Below are positions 28,506-39,045 of a DNA stretch of 64,000 nt, piece after piece (the first letter of the stretch is position 1; the number at the start of each line of letters is the position of its first letter). Origin of the DNA: Nostoc sp. B(2019) (GTDB taxonomy: Bacteria > Cyanobacteriota > Cyanobacteriia > Cyanobacteriales > Nostocaceae). A program made the translations under genes and the position numbers. The stretch lies in contig NZ_WVID01000027.1 of the NCBI RefSeq assembly GCF_010091925.1, positions 1 to 64,000 on the forward strand, given 5' to 3'. The notes under the pieces were generated by a model. That model ran no database searches. It was not told the origin of the DNA and was given only the letters and a program-made list of their open reading frames with translations.

Positions 28506-29543
28506 ATGCCTACTACCACCTGGAATCGCCATCACGTTCTTTCCCTGGCTGACTTCACTACCGCTGAATACGATACTGTCTTGCAAACTGCTGCTTCTTT
28601 TCAAGAGGTATTATCACGGCGGACAAAGAAAGTGCCAACTTTACAAGGACAGGTGGTGGCGAATTTGTTTTTTGAATCGTCTACCCGGACTCGCAGCAGT
28701 TTTGAAATTGCTGCAAAACGCTTAAGTGCGGATACGCTAAACTTCGCCGCAGCAACTTCTTCGATGACAAAAGGAGAAACAATTCTCGACACAGCGAAGA
28801 CCTATTTGGCGATGGGAACTGATATTATGGTGATTCGCCATCGAGAGGCAGGAGTACCAAATGCGATCGCGGCTGAAATGGATCGCTTAGGTGTACGAGT
28901 TAGTGTTCTCAATGCTGGTGATGGTCAACATGAGCATCCTTCCCAAGCACTATTAGATTTATTTACCATAAGTACTTTAATTGACCCAGCTAATCCGCGA
29001 CTGAAACTTTTAAAAGGTAAAAAAATTGCCATTGTTGGGGATATTCTGCATTCTCGCGTTGCGCGGTCAAATATCTGGAGCTTAATTGCCACTGGTGCTC
29101 AAGTACATCTCGCCGCGCCACCTACTCTCTTACCCAAGTTATTTGCTGAGTATTTCTCTGAGGAGTCAGGAGACAGAAGTCAAGAGTCATTGGTTATTTC
29201 TCCCTCATCTCCCAGTCCCCAACTATTTCTACATTGGCAATTAGAACCAGCTTTGCAGGATGCTGATTTTGTCATGACTTTGCGCCTGCAAAAAGAACGT
29301 ATGACTGCTCATCTACTGCCAAGTTTGCGAGAATATCATCAGCTATTTGGCATTACCCGCGCAAAGTTGCAATTATGCAAACCTAACGTTAAAGTTTTGC
29401 ATCCAGGCCCAGTCAACCGTGGTGTGGAAATTAGCTCTGATTTGATGGATGACCCGGAATTTAGTCTGATTCAATCGCAAGTTACTAGCGGTGTTGCTGT
29501 TCGCATGGCACTGCTGTATTTATTAGGTAGCGGCAAGGCTTAA
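28506..29543 (+). CDS. pyrB: Aspartate carbamoyltransferase catalytic subunit
   Basis: A 345-residue enzyme of pyrimidine synthesis joining carbamoyl phosphate and aspartate. The phosphate site [13 protein letters not shown] is near residues 55-68 and the conserved [13 protein letters not shown] near 140-153. [16 protein letters not shown] starts near 175, and the C-terminal [13 protein letters not shown] is present. It is longer than the roughly 310-residue bacterial norm because of a Ser/Pro-rich insert (residues about 217-240, [20 protein letters not shown]), whose DNA resembles intergenic repeat sequence. The catalytic motifs are intact. Confidence 0.95.
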   Translation: MPTTTWNRHHVLSLADFTTAEYDTVLQTAASFQEVLSRRTKKVPTLQGQVVANLFFESSTRTRSSFEIAAKRLSADTLNFAAATSSMTKGETILDTAKTYLAMGTDIMVIRHREAGVPNAIAAEMDRLGVRVSVLNAGDGQHEHPSQALLDLFTISTLIDPANPRLKLLKGKKIAIVGDILHSRVARSNIWSLIATGAQVHLAAPPTLLPKLFAEYFSEESGDRSQESLVISPSSPSPQLFLHWQLEPALQDADFVMTLRLQKERMTAHLLPSLREYHQLFGITRAKLQLCKPNVKVLHPGPVNRGVEISSDLMDDPEFSLIQSQVTSGVAVRMALLYLLGSGKA

Positions 29544-29550
29544 TGATTGC

Positions 29551-29593
29551 AAAAAAATTAGGGTAACTCTGGAAAATCCCAGAATTACCCTAA
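29551..29593. terminator. Strong terminator between pyrB and ftsH
   Basis: TTAGGGTAA (29558-29566) pairs with TTACCCTAA (29585-29593), and the stem continues inward with TCTGG/CCAGA. A seven-A run before it becomes a U tract for the minus-strand ftsH transcript, and the hairpin can also end pyrB. Confidence 0.85.
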
Positions 29594-29624
29594 ATCTAGA
29601 TTTTAAATTTCAACCAAATATTGA

Positions 29625-31466
29625 TTAGGCAAAAGCGGCGGTTGTCACGTCATTATTTGCCAGAATTTCTTGCAATTCTTCGGCATCTACCGTTTCTTTA
29701 TCAACTAGCATTTGTGCTAGCTGATCTAGAATGTGACGGTTGCCTACTAACACTTCTTTAGCACGTGTATAGGCTACATCCACAAGTTTGCGGACTTCTT
29801 CATCAATTGCAGCAGCGGTTTCTTCAGAGAAATCGCGCTCTGACATGATATCTCGACCTAGGAACATGTTACCTTGCTGACGACCAAGGGCAACTGGGCC
29901 TAAGCGATCGCTCATCCCAAATCGGGTAATCATCTGACGAGCAACCCGCGCTACTTGTTGCAAGTCGTTAGAAGCACCAGTAGTCACTTCTTCTTCCCCA
30001 AAGATTAATTCTTCAGCGATGCGACCACCTAAAGCCACTGCCATCTGATTTTCCAGATAAGCACGGCTGTACAAACCAGTATCCATCCGGTCTTCACTGG
30101 GAGTAAACCAAGTTAAACCACCTGCGCGACCGCGAGGAATGATGCTAATCTTTTGTACTGGATCATAGTCGGGCATTAAAGCACCAACTAAGGCGTGACC
30201 TGCTTCGTGATATGCTACCAAGGTTTTGCGCTTTTCGCTCATTACCCGGTCTTTCTTCTCTGGGCCAGCCAATACGCGGTCGATGGCGTCGTTGATTTCG
30301 TCCATCGAAATTTCGGTCAAATTCCGACGGGCTGCCAAAATTGCGGCTTCATTCAGCAAGTTGGATAAATCTGCACCGGTAAAGCCAGGAGTACGACGGG
30401 CAATTTTATCCAAGTCCACGTCTTTCGCCAAGGTTTTACCACGGGCGTGGACTTTGAGGATTTCGCTGCGTCCTGCGTAGTCGGGACGGTCTACTACAAC
30501 TTGACGGTCAAAGCGGCCTGGACGCAACAATGCTGCATCTAGGACATCAGGACGGTTGGTGGCGGCAATAATAATGATGCCAGTGTTGCCTTCAAATCCG
30601 TCCATTTCAGTGAGTAACTGGTTGAGGGTTTGTTCCCGCTCATCGTTACCACCGCCTAAACCTGCACCCCGCTGACGACCTACGGCGTCAATTTCATCGA
30701 TGAAGACGATACAGGGGGCGTTGGTTTTAGCTTGTTCAAATAAATCTCGGACGCGGGATGCACCCACACCTACGAACATTTCCACAAATTCGGAGCCAGA
30801 GATGGAGAAGAAGGGTACACCTGCTTCGCCTGCTACAGCACGAGCTAGGAGGGTTTTACCTGTACCGGGAGGGCCAACTAGCAGCACACCTTTAGGAATT
30901 TTTGCACCAACTGCGGTAAAGCGATCGGCGTTTTTCAAAAAGTCTACGACTTCATTTAGTTCTAGTTTGGCTTGGTCAATACCAGCAACATCGCCAAATG
31001 TCACCTGTGTTTGTGGTTCCATTTGTACTCTGGCTTTGGACTTACCAAAGTTCATCGCTTGGCTACCTGGGCCGTTTTGGGCACGGCGTAGCAAGAAGAA
31101 TAAGCCAACCAGAAGCAATACTGGGAAAAATAAGCTGCTGAGTGCCTTAAACCAAAATCCTTCATCGGTTTGAGGCAAAACATTAATATCAATGCCTCTA
31201 GCAGTAAGAGTATTGATTAGGTCTGGGTCGTTGACCAATGTTACCAGCTTTTTATTCGGGTCATACTTGGGTGTTACCAGAGCTGTAGACCGGTCTGCAC
31301 TCAGACTGACTTTTTCTACTCTGCCTTTCTCAACTTCTTGAATAAACTGACTGTAACGCCATGTTTCTCTGCTTTGAGGCTGCTTGTCAAAAAATGCTGT
31401 CCCTAGCGCAATGACAACAATAAATAGCAGCGCGTACAGCCCTGCATTTCTCCATCGTTTATTCAC
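29625..31466 (-). CDS. ftsH: ATP-dependent zinc metalloprotease FtsH
   Basis: A 613-residue membrane AAA+ protease. Two N-terminal helices (residues about 8-25 and 108-126) flank a lumenal/periplasmic domain. The Walker A motif [13 protein letters not shown] lies near residue 200 and the Walker [12 protein letters not shown] near 255. The second region of homology [21 protein letters not shown] and the zinc site HEAGH near 420 are present. Cyanobacteria have several FtsH forms acting in PSII D1 repair and iron-stress control; which paralogue this is cannot be set from sequence alone. Confidence 0.96.
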   Translation of the reverse strand: MNKRWRNAGLYALLFIVVIALGTAFFDKQPQSRETWRYSQFIQEVEKGRVEKVSLSADRSTALVTPKYDPNKKLVTLVNDPDLINTLTARGIDINVLPQTDEGFWFKALSSLFFPVLLLVGLFFLLRRAQNGPGSQAMNFGKSKARVQMEPQTQVTFGDVAGIDQAKLELNEVVDFLKNADRFTAVGAKIPKGVLLVGPPGTGKTLLARAVAGEAGVPFFSISGSEFVEMFVGVGASRVRDLFEQAKTNAPCIVFIDEIDAVGRQRGAGLGGGNDEREQTLNQLLTEMDGFEGNTGIIIIAATNRPDVLDAALLRPGRFDRQVVVDRPDYAGRSEILKVHARGKTLAKDVDLDKIARRTPGFTGADLSNLLNEAAILAARRNLTEISMDEINDAIDRVLAGPEKKDRVMSEKRKTLVAYHEAGHALVGALMPDYDPVQKISIIPRGRAGGLTWFTPSEDRMDTGLYSRAYLENQMAVALGGRIAEELIFGEEEVTTGASNDLQQVARVARQMITRFGMSDRLGPVALGRQQGNMFLGRDIMSERDFSEETAAAIDEEVRKLVDVAYTRAKEVLVGNRHILDQLAQMLVDKETVDAEELQEILANNDVTTAAFA

Positions 31467-31604
31467 CGAGGTCTATCCTCCTGTATTTTTTGTGCGTTTC
31501 GCTTTCAGCGGGGGCTACGCGCCATCGCGTAGTGTCTCTGATAGGAGAGTGCATTATTAAAATTATGTTAACTTATCTTAACCTATAACATAATGGCATT
31601 CCTA
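31467..31604. repeat. Interspersed repeat fragment upstream of ftsH
   Basis: The segment 31500-31550 (GGGGGCTACGCGCCATCGCG, TAGTGTCTCTGATAGGAGA) is a diverged copy of the modules at 9390-9420. It lies directly in the ftsH 5' region. Confidence 0.6.
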
Positions 31605-32396
31605 TCATGCTACAAATAGCCTCCTGATCTGTTTAAAACTAGGATGGTGAGGATTATATTGTAACGAGCCTGCGGGCTGATGAACGGTATGAATGGGGAT
31701 AATTTGCACCACACTATTAGTGTAGGCGATCGCTTCAAATCCCTCGACCAAATCCGCTGTCCATGCTTGTTCTTGAACTGCTTGCTGGTGCTTTTGCAGC
31801 CAATTTATAAGTTGCGATCGCACAATTCCTGGTAAAATTCCCGCAGATAAAGGCGGCGTCCACCATCTACCATCCCGCCACCCCCAGAGATTACCTGTAC
31901 TTGTTTCTAGCCAATTTCCTGCTGTGTCAACTAAAATCGCTTCTTGGATATCTGAAGATTGGACGCTAGTTTTTGCTAACCAAGCACTCAAGTAATTTCC
32001 GGTTTTATGAGAGGGGAGACTGCGATAAAATTCTGGCTGAGCAATGGCACAAGATACACCATTTTTTTGTTTTTCTGTCAAATTATCTGGTAACAATCTG
32101 CCAATTATCCACTCCCGCCCATCAGGAAAGATGGTAATTCTGAGAACAGGAAAGTGTGCCAAGATAATTTCTGCGCCTTGACGCACACGTTTCCAGTTTG
32201 GATGCTGCCAACCAAAAGATTGTAGTGAAAAGAGTAGGCGATCGCAATGTGCCTGCCAATTAGTTAAATTATCATCTAACGAATTACCATAAACCCGCAG
32301 TGTTGTAAAAACCGTTGCTCCATAGAGTAAGCCTGGATCGTTAATATCTAATTCCAGAGTTTGGGATTGGATTAGTTTGCCGTTATACCAAAAAAT
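31605..32396 (-). CDS. Class IV aminotransferase (aminodeoxychorismate lyase-like), ATT start
   Basis: A fold-type IV PLP enzyme, closest in pattern to aminodeoxychorismate lyase/branched-chain aminotransferases: DPGLLYGATVFTTLRVY at the N-terminus, HCDRLLFSLQSF, SAWLAKTSVQSSDIQEAILVD with the lysine region upstream, and ETSTGNLWGWRDGRW. A start at the first GTG (32186) would remove 70 residues that clearly belong to the family. The frame upstream has no ATG, GTG or TTG before a TAA at about 32426. An ATT codon at 32396 is preceded by GAGG (32405-32408) with 8-nt spacing, so ATT is the best start. Confidence 0.75.
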   Translation of the reverse strand: MFWYNGKLIQSQTLELDINDPGLLYGATVFTTLRVYGNSLDDNLTNWQAHCDRLLFSLQSFGWQHPNWKRVRQGAEIILAHFPVLRITIFPDGREWIIGRLLPDNLTEKQKNGVSCAIAQPEFYRSLPSHKTGNYLSAWLAKTSVQSSDIQEAILVDTAGNWLETSTGNLWGWRDGRWWTPPLSAGILPGIVRSQLINWLQKHQQAVQEQAWTADLVEGFEAIAYTNSVVQIIPIHTVHQPAGSLQYNPHHPSFKQIRRLFVA

Positions 32397-32479
32397 AACA
32401 ATAACCTCGATGGGGGAGTGGGAGCATTACATTTTTAATTTTTAATTGGAGCGAAGCGACTTGACTCCTAACTAATTTA

Positions 32480-33265
32480 TCAATCTTTAGAAGGAAATAT
32501 AATTTTTTGAGTGCCTTCAGGAGTGTTAATTACCTTTCCTCCCAACGCTTCAATTTCGCTAATTGCTCGTTTACGAGTTCTCTCATCAACTTGATTATTA
32601 AAGACCATTGCCCAGCTAGAAATTTGAGCGTATTTACTGTTAGGATTCCGCTTTAAAAATTCAGCAGTTCTCTGTGAATTAGTAGCTATTGACTGACTCT
32701 CTGCATCTGGAAAGTTACTAGCCCAGTTTGCCGCTGTTGCAAAAGATTGCTGAGCAGCTTGAGCATTTCCTAAAAATAATAACTCATCAATTGCTTTATA
32801 ACGCCACACATAATAAGATCTTTCGGGAACCCAAGGAGATAGTGATTTTAAACCTTTCTCCGTCAATGCGATCGCTCGTTCTGGCATACCAGCATACATT
32901 GAAGTACTCATCGAAAGACTGAGATAAGATTTTAAAAATCGTGGATCTCGCTCTAAAATTACTTCAAAATATTCTGGGCTAAGACTGTAACCAGTTTGAG
33001 CACGAACGTCATCATCACCAAAATATTGCAAAAAATTAAGATATACCCAATTGCTGATTAAATTATCATAACCAAAGCTAGGCATTTTCTTGAGTAAATT
33101 GAGTCGCAGATTTTCTGATTGAATATCTTTTTCTAAAGTCTCTAAAGATGCCGCTTGTTTGTTAACTAGCAATTCTTGCAATCGAGGGAATTGAATCAAA
33201 CCAACTCCTATGAAACACAAGCAGATTACAAAAGGTGTGGCAAGAGCTTTACTATATAACAACAT
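32480..33265 (-). CDS. TPR-like protein with N-terminal membrane anchor
   Basis: A 261-residue protein. Residues 5-27 are a hydrophobic anchor (ALATPFVICLCFIGVGLIQF). A helical region follows (SFGYDNLISNWVYLNFLQYFGDDDVR, YFEVILERDPRFLKSYLSLS, MPERAIALTEKGLKSLSP, AQAAQQSFATAANWASNF) with the spacing of TPR helices. The C-terminus (RKRAISEIEALGGKVI) resembles a small alpha/beta element. It is probably exposed outside the plasma membrane. It is conserved-looking but of unknown function, with no clear operon partner. Confidence 0.7.
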   Translation of the reverse strand: MLLYSKALATPFVICLCFIGVGLIQFPRLQELLVNKQAASLETLEKDIQSENLRLNLLKKMPSFGYDNLISNWVYLNFLQYFGDDDVRAQTGYSLSPEYFEVILERDPRFLKSYLSLSMSTSMYAGMPERAIALTEKGLKSLSPWVPERSYYVWRYKAIDELLFLGNAQAAQQSFATAANWASNFPDAESQSIATNSQRTAEFLKRNPNSKYAQISSWAMVFNNQVDERTRKRAISEIEALGGKVINTPEGTQKIIFPSKD

Positions 33266-33441
33266 ATTTTTTTGTTTTTACCAGTATAGTCACATCATTG
33301 TATACAATATTACTGTGACTGGCTTTGTCAGGAATATATTGAGATAAGTCTATTCAAGTACACGCTATAAACTTTTGTAAAAAAACTTGTAACCTTTCCT
33401 TCTATGATCGGTTGTTTGCCCGCCATAGAAGAATTTCAAAA

Positions 33442-34641
<1,200 letters not shown>

Positions 34642-34892
34642 CTATCAACTCTGTTCTTTATAGTAATGCCTTGATAGATATTAGGTGTATGATAAACTTT
34701 TGCAGCACCTCATGGTATTTTGTCTGCACAGTAATCGCGTATGACGATAGTCTTGCTTTGTTAAAATGACATTCTCTAGTTAGATTGATTAAAGGCGGCA
34801 ATAGCTGTTTTGGCAACGACGTAGACATTGTGTCAGCAGCAACCCCCAGATAGTTTGTTCACCTCTCGATTAATACATTATTGTTACAGCCT

Positions 34893-36176
34893 ATGAACCC
34901 TGCCCTAACTCAAATTGGCGCTCAGATGTCCAACCTAACTGGCGTAAGAGCGATTATGAAGGACATTATCGAAACATTGCGAGCTGGTACAGGGCAGCAG
35001 TTTATTAATTTGAGTGCTGGCAATCCATTGATTTTGCCAGAGGTTGAGCAGTTATGGCGAGATTGTACTGCTCAACTTCTGGCTAGCCCAGATTATGGTG
35101 AGGTGGTTTGTCGCTACGGTTCAAGTCAAGGCTATGCACCTTTAATTGAGGCGATCGCTAACGATTTTAACAAACGCTATGGTTTAAATTTAAGCGAACG
35201 CAATATTTTAATTACCCCCGGTAGTCAAACCCTCTATTTCTACGCTGCTAACGTATTCGGTGGCTACACCAGCAGCGGCGAGTTAAAAAAAATCGTTTTG
35301 CCCCTCAGTCCTGACTATACAGGTTATGGCGGCATTTGCTTAGTTCCAGAAGCTTTAGTCGCCTACAAACCAACTCTAGATATAGATGTAGCTGCCCACC
35401 GATTTAAATATCGTCCTGATTTCAGCCAACTTTCGATTACAGAAAACACTGGTTGCGTCCTCTTCTCTCGCCCCTGTAACCCCACTGGTAACGTCCTCAC
35501 CGATGATGAGGTGAAAAAGATTGCCGCCCTGGCTGCGCCTTACAATCTGCCTGTGTTGATTGACTCGGCTTATGCGCCTCCCTTCCCGGCGTTAAACTTT
35601 ACCGAAATGACACCAGTGTTTGGCGATAATATCCTGCACTGTATGAGTTTATCCAAAGCAGGATTACCAGGAGAAAGGATTGGAATTGCTATTGGTGATC
35701 AAAAGTGGATTGAGGCGCTGGAGTGTTTCCAGGCTAATGCAAGTCTGCATTCTTCGCGTTATGGACAAGCGATCGCAGCTCTTGCAATCAATTCCGGTGC
35801 TTTAATAGATATATCTCAAACAGTCATCCGTCCCTTTTATCAAAATAAGTTTACCGTTTTAGAAACCAGTTTAGAACAAGCGATGCCCAAGAATTTACCC
35901 TGGTTTCTCCATCGCGGTGAAGGAGCAATTTTTGCCTGGTTATGGTTAGAAAATCTACCCATCACTGACTGGGAATTTTACCAGCGACTCAAACAAGTGG
36001 GTGTAATTATTGTACCTGGTAGTTCATTCTTCCCCGGTTTAGAAGAAGAGTGGCAGCATAAGCACCAATGCTTCCGCATCAGTCTCACCGGCAGCGATGA
36101 AGAGATCGTCACTGGTATGCAACGCTTGGCAAAAGTAGCAGAGGAAACGTATCAGCGTACGGCTGTGAGTGCTTGA
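34893..36176 (+). CDS. Valine-pyruvate aminotransferase-like PLP enzyme
   Basis: A protein of about 427 residues, a fold-type I PLP aminotransferase. It has NLSAGNPLILPEVEQLW near residue 48, YGSSQGYAPLIEAIA near 80, FSRPCNPTGNVLTDDE near 200, and the PLP lysine in SLSKAGLPGERIG near residue 255. The pattern fits AvtA (valine-pyruvate transaminase). The frame is open from a TTG at 34881, but the ATG at 34893 (MNPALTQIG) is preferred. The gene stands alone. Confidence 0.82.
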   Translation: MNPALTQIGAQMSNLTGVRAIMKDIIETLRAGTGQQFINLSAGNPLILPEVEQLWRDCTAQLLASPDYGEVVCRYGSSQGYAPLIEAIANDFNKRYGLNLSERNILITPGSQTLYFYAANVFGGYTSSGELKKIVLPLSPDYTGYGGICLVPEALVAYKPTLDIDVAAHRFKYRPDFSQLSITENTGCVLFSRPCNPTGNVLTDDEVKKIAALAAPYNLPVLIDSAYAPPFPALNFTEMTPVFGDNILHCMSLSKAGLPGERIGIAIGDQKWIEALECFQANASLHSSRYGQAIAALAINSGALIDISQTVIRPFYQNKFTVLETSLEQAMPKNLPWFLHRGEGAIFAWLWLENLPITDWEFYQRLKQVGVIIVPGSSFFPGLEEEWQHKHQCFRISLTGSDEEIVTGMQRLAKVAEETYQRTAVSA

Positions 36177-36433
36177 TTAGGGACTTCCAAGGAATAAATT
36201 ACTCAACAAAAACCAAGAGTCCAATTAGCAAATTTCAGGTGCATAATCATAAGACGAGTTGCTCAACATTTTAATTAACCGTTTAATTTGCCCAACTCGC
36301 TTACGTTGATCCTAACGGTGCTTGGGTTTTACCAAACCAGCGATCGCGGAAGGGCAAAACACCTAATACTTGGGCATCCGTTGCACCAACATCTTGCAAG
36401 TTGATAAAGTAAAACAGATGTGGAGGTAAGATT

Positions 36434-37048
36434 ATGACCCAAGCCTTGCCCAAATTACTCACCTTCAATGAATTTATCGAATGGTATCCCAACAATGGTA
36501 AACGCTATGAATTGCACAGGGGAGTAATTGTTGAAATGCCACCTCCAACCGGAGCGCATGAAAAAGTTGTAGGATTTATAGCCCGTAAGCTAACTGTCGA
36601 GTTTGATCGCCTGAACCTTCCCTACACTATACCCAAAACCGCATTAGTCAAAACTCCTTCTGCCGAATCCACTTATTCGCCTGATGTGTTGCTGCTAAAT
36701 CTTGATAATCTCGATAATGAACCGCTTTTTCAAAAACAGTCAACAGTAAGCCAAGCAGCATCGGTTCCAATAGTTATTGAAGTTGTTTCAACTAACTGGC
36801 GAGATGATTACTACAATAAACTTAGGGATTATGAAGAAATGGGTATTCCTGAATATTGGATTGCCGATTATGCTGCGTTGGGTGCAAGAAAGTTCATCGG
36901 CAATCCCAAACAATCCACTATTTTTGTATGCGAATTAGTTGATGGGGAATATCAAATGACACCGTTTCAAGGCAACACCGCGATTTCATCACCTACCTTT
37001 CCCCAATTAAATTTAACCGCACAACAGATTTTTGATGCGGCTAACTAA
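36434..37048 (+). CDS. Uma2-family putative endonuclease (DUF820)
   Basis: A 204-residue protein of the Uma2 (DUF820) restriction-endonuclease-like family, which is greatly expanded in cyanobacteria. It has FNEFIEWYPNNGKRYELHRG near residues 10-30 and the PD-(D/E)xK core: Asp in STYSPDVLLLN and Glu in VPIVIEVVSTNWRDDY, with YEEMGIPEYWIADY and FPQLNLTAQQIFDAAN at the end. A GGAGG ribosome site precedes the ATG. A close paralogue follows rimM at 37924, so rimM is flanked by a duplicated Uma2 pair. The role of the family is unproven. Confidence 0.88.
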   Translation: MTQALPKLLTFNEFIEWYPNNGKRYELHRGVIVEMPPPTGAHEKVVGFIARKLTVEFDRLNLPYTIPKTALVKTPSAESTYSPDVLLLNLDNLDNEPLFQKQSTVSQAASVPIVIEVVSTNWRDDYYNKLRDYEEMGIPEYWIADYAALGARKFIGNPKQSTIFVCELVDGEYQMTPFQGNTAISSPTFPQLNLTAQQIFDAAN

Positions 37049-37212
37049 CCCACATCCTGCCATAATTCATTATTAATCTGCACCAAAATCTCTGAGAACT
37101 TCCTGAAAAAATTGAAACTAGTTCAAGATCCGTTATTTAGCTATTTTTGGTTTGGAATAATCAGCATTGCACCCAACTGAGAACCGCTATAATGACCTTG
37201 ACTCTTGACTCT

Positions 37213-37268
37213 TAACAAATAACAAATAACAAATAACAAATGACAAATGACAAATGACAAATGACAAA
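37213..37268. repeat. Eight tandem heptamers spanning the rimM start
   Basis: Four copies of TAACAAA followed by four of TGACAAA. The last two copies contain the rimM start codon and its first codons. Each TGACAAA unit creates an ATG, so candidate starts recur every seven bases in all three frames. Confidence 0.95.
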
Positions 37269-37841
37269 TCTAACGAATGGTTAGAAATTGGGAAGATTGT
37301 TGCACCTCAAGGACTGTCTGGGGAAGTGCGGGTTTATCCTGAGTCCGACTTTCCCGAACGGTTTGAAGTGCCAGGAAAACGTTGGTTGTTGCGTCCTGGT
37401 GAGACAAAACCGCAACCTATCGAATTATTGGCAGGACGTTACATCAATGGTAAAAATTTATATGTCTTGAAGTTAGCTGGTGTGCAAAATTGTGACCAGG
37501 CAGAGGCGTTGCGCGGTTGTAAATTAATGGTACCAGCTAGCGATCGCCCGCAATTAGGTGAAGATGAATATCATGTCATCGATTTGATTGGCTTGGAAGT
37601 CTTCATGCAAACATCTGGCGAACTCGTGGGTACGGTAGTAGATATCATCCCGGCAGGGAATGATTTATTAGAAGTGGAATTTCACCCATCATTTGTTCAT
37701 GACAAGGGACAAATGACAAAAGATAAAAAACAAAAGACTGTTTTGATTCCGTTTGTGAAAGCGATCGCACCTGTGGTAGATTTGCAAGCTGGTCGCATTG
37801 AAATCACCCCACCGCCTGGATTATTAGAAATTAATAATTAG
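37254..37841 (+). CDS. rimM: Ribosome maturation factor RimM
   Basis: A 195-residue protein with the two RimM domains. The N-terminal barrel ([20 protein letters not shown], residues 9-28) and the PRC-barrel ([28 protein letters not shown] near 103-130, and [15 protein letters not shown] near 162-176). It binds S19 and assists 30S 3'-domain assembly. Two oddities: the start codon lies in tandem heptamers, and residues about 149-161 ([13 protein letters not shown]) form a Lys-rich insert whose DNA (GACAAATGACAAAAGA) is the same heptamer sequence. No clear Shine-Dalgarno is present. Confidence 0.92.
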   Translation: MTNDKSNEWLEIGKIVAPQGLSGEVRVYPESDFPERFEVPGKRWLLRPGETKPQPIELLAGRYINGKNLYVLKLAGVQNCDQAEALRGCKLMVPASDRPQLGEDEYHVIDLIGLEVFMQTSGELVGTVVDIIPAGNDLLEVEFHPSFVHDKGQMTKDKKQKTVLIPFVKAIAPVVDLQAGRIEITPPPGLLEINN

Positions 37842-37923
37842 GTCATTATATATTGATCTGCGTCTAGATAGTAACAAACACATTTGGGCTGGAATCGCTA
37901 ACCAAAATTTTGGAGGCTGGAAA

Positions 37924-38667
37924 ATGACTCAGGCTTTACCAAAAATCGTAACTTTTGAAGAATTTGTCAACTGGAAGCCAGAGAATGAACGCTATGAATT
38001 GCACAATGGAACAATTGTTAAGATGCCTCAACCTGTAGGAGATCATGAAGAGGTAACAGGCTTTTTAGCTTTTGAACTGACTAGAGAATGTATCCGTTTA
38101 AATCTCCCATATTTCATACCCAAGACAGCACTAGTCAAACCACCTGAAAATGAATCAGGTTACTTGCCAGATGTACTGTTATTGAATCGCCCTAATTTGA
38201 TAAATGAACCTCTGTGGAAAAAAGAATCTACTGTTATTCAACCTGCATCAATTCCTATAATTGTTGAAGTTGTTAGTACAAATTGGCGTGATGATTATCT
38301 CAAAAAATACGCAGATTATGTTCGCGTAGCGTCTCGAAGAGAGGAAATGGGAATTCCTGAATATTGGATTATTGAGGACACTGCGTTGGGCGGGTTCCCC
38401 GGTGAGACAGCCCTGAAGGAGGGTTTCCCTCCGTAGGGGACTGCGAACCCGAAGGGCTTGAAGCAAGTGTCCGTCGATTATAGTGCTTTAGGCGGTAGGG
38501 AGTTTATTGGCAAACCAAAGCAACCTACGATCTTAGTTTGTTCTTTGGATGAAGGTGAGTATCAAGTTAGTAAGTTTCGGGATACAGACCATATCCAGTC
38601 CCCAACATTTCCAGAGTTAAATCTAACTGCTCAACAGATTTTTCAAGCGGGTAATATTTCAACTTAA
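37924..38667 (+). pseudogene. Uma2-family gene interrupted by repeat insertions
   Basis: A second Uma2 (DUF820) gene, paralogous to the one at 36434. A GGAGG ribosome site precedes the ATG. The alignment shows two insertions of the genome's GC-rich repeat: 21 bp at 38320-38340 (adds VRVASRR, in frame) and about 102 bp at 38371-38472. The second keeps frame but brings a TAG at 38434-38436, so translation stops at 170 residues. The missing C-terminus (DYSALGGREFIG to LNLTAQQIFQAGN) continues intact in the same frame to 38667. The PD-(D/E)xK core lies before the stop, so partial function is conceivable. Confidence 0.9.
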
Positions 38668-39045
38668 ATAAATAGTGGTTAAATAATTATTAATTAACAA
38701 TTCACGCCTGGTCTGAATCAGAAAATCGCATTTTTCTATAAAATTATCTCAGTTTTTACAAAATCGTTATTTTGGAATCATCAGCGAAATTGAAAGGTTT
38801 TAAACTATCAATTTACATTAGACATAATTGATAATTCATAATTTCAGGACAAAGTAACTTGATTTATCAATAAATAAAATACCTCTAAGCATTGCCCAAC
38901 CTACAAAAATTACAACTAAGCTCGAAGGAGTCTAGCCACAAAGGCTGGAAAATTCATCATTGGTTAGATGTCCATTATCTGGAAAAAAAAGTACAATTGC
39001 TTACTGATGAACCAGTCGAAATCCTTTTTGTAATGGAGTGTCGAA
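38668..39045. other. AT-rich spacer upstream of the phosphoketolase gene
   Basis: This is 378 bp without a convincing gene. An open frame from 38892 overlaps the phosphoketolase start and has no recognisable protein features. A GGAG ribosome site for phosphoketolase lies 8 nt before 39046. Confidence 0.5.
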
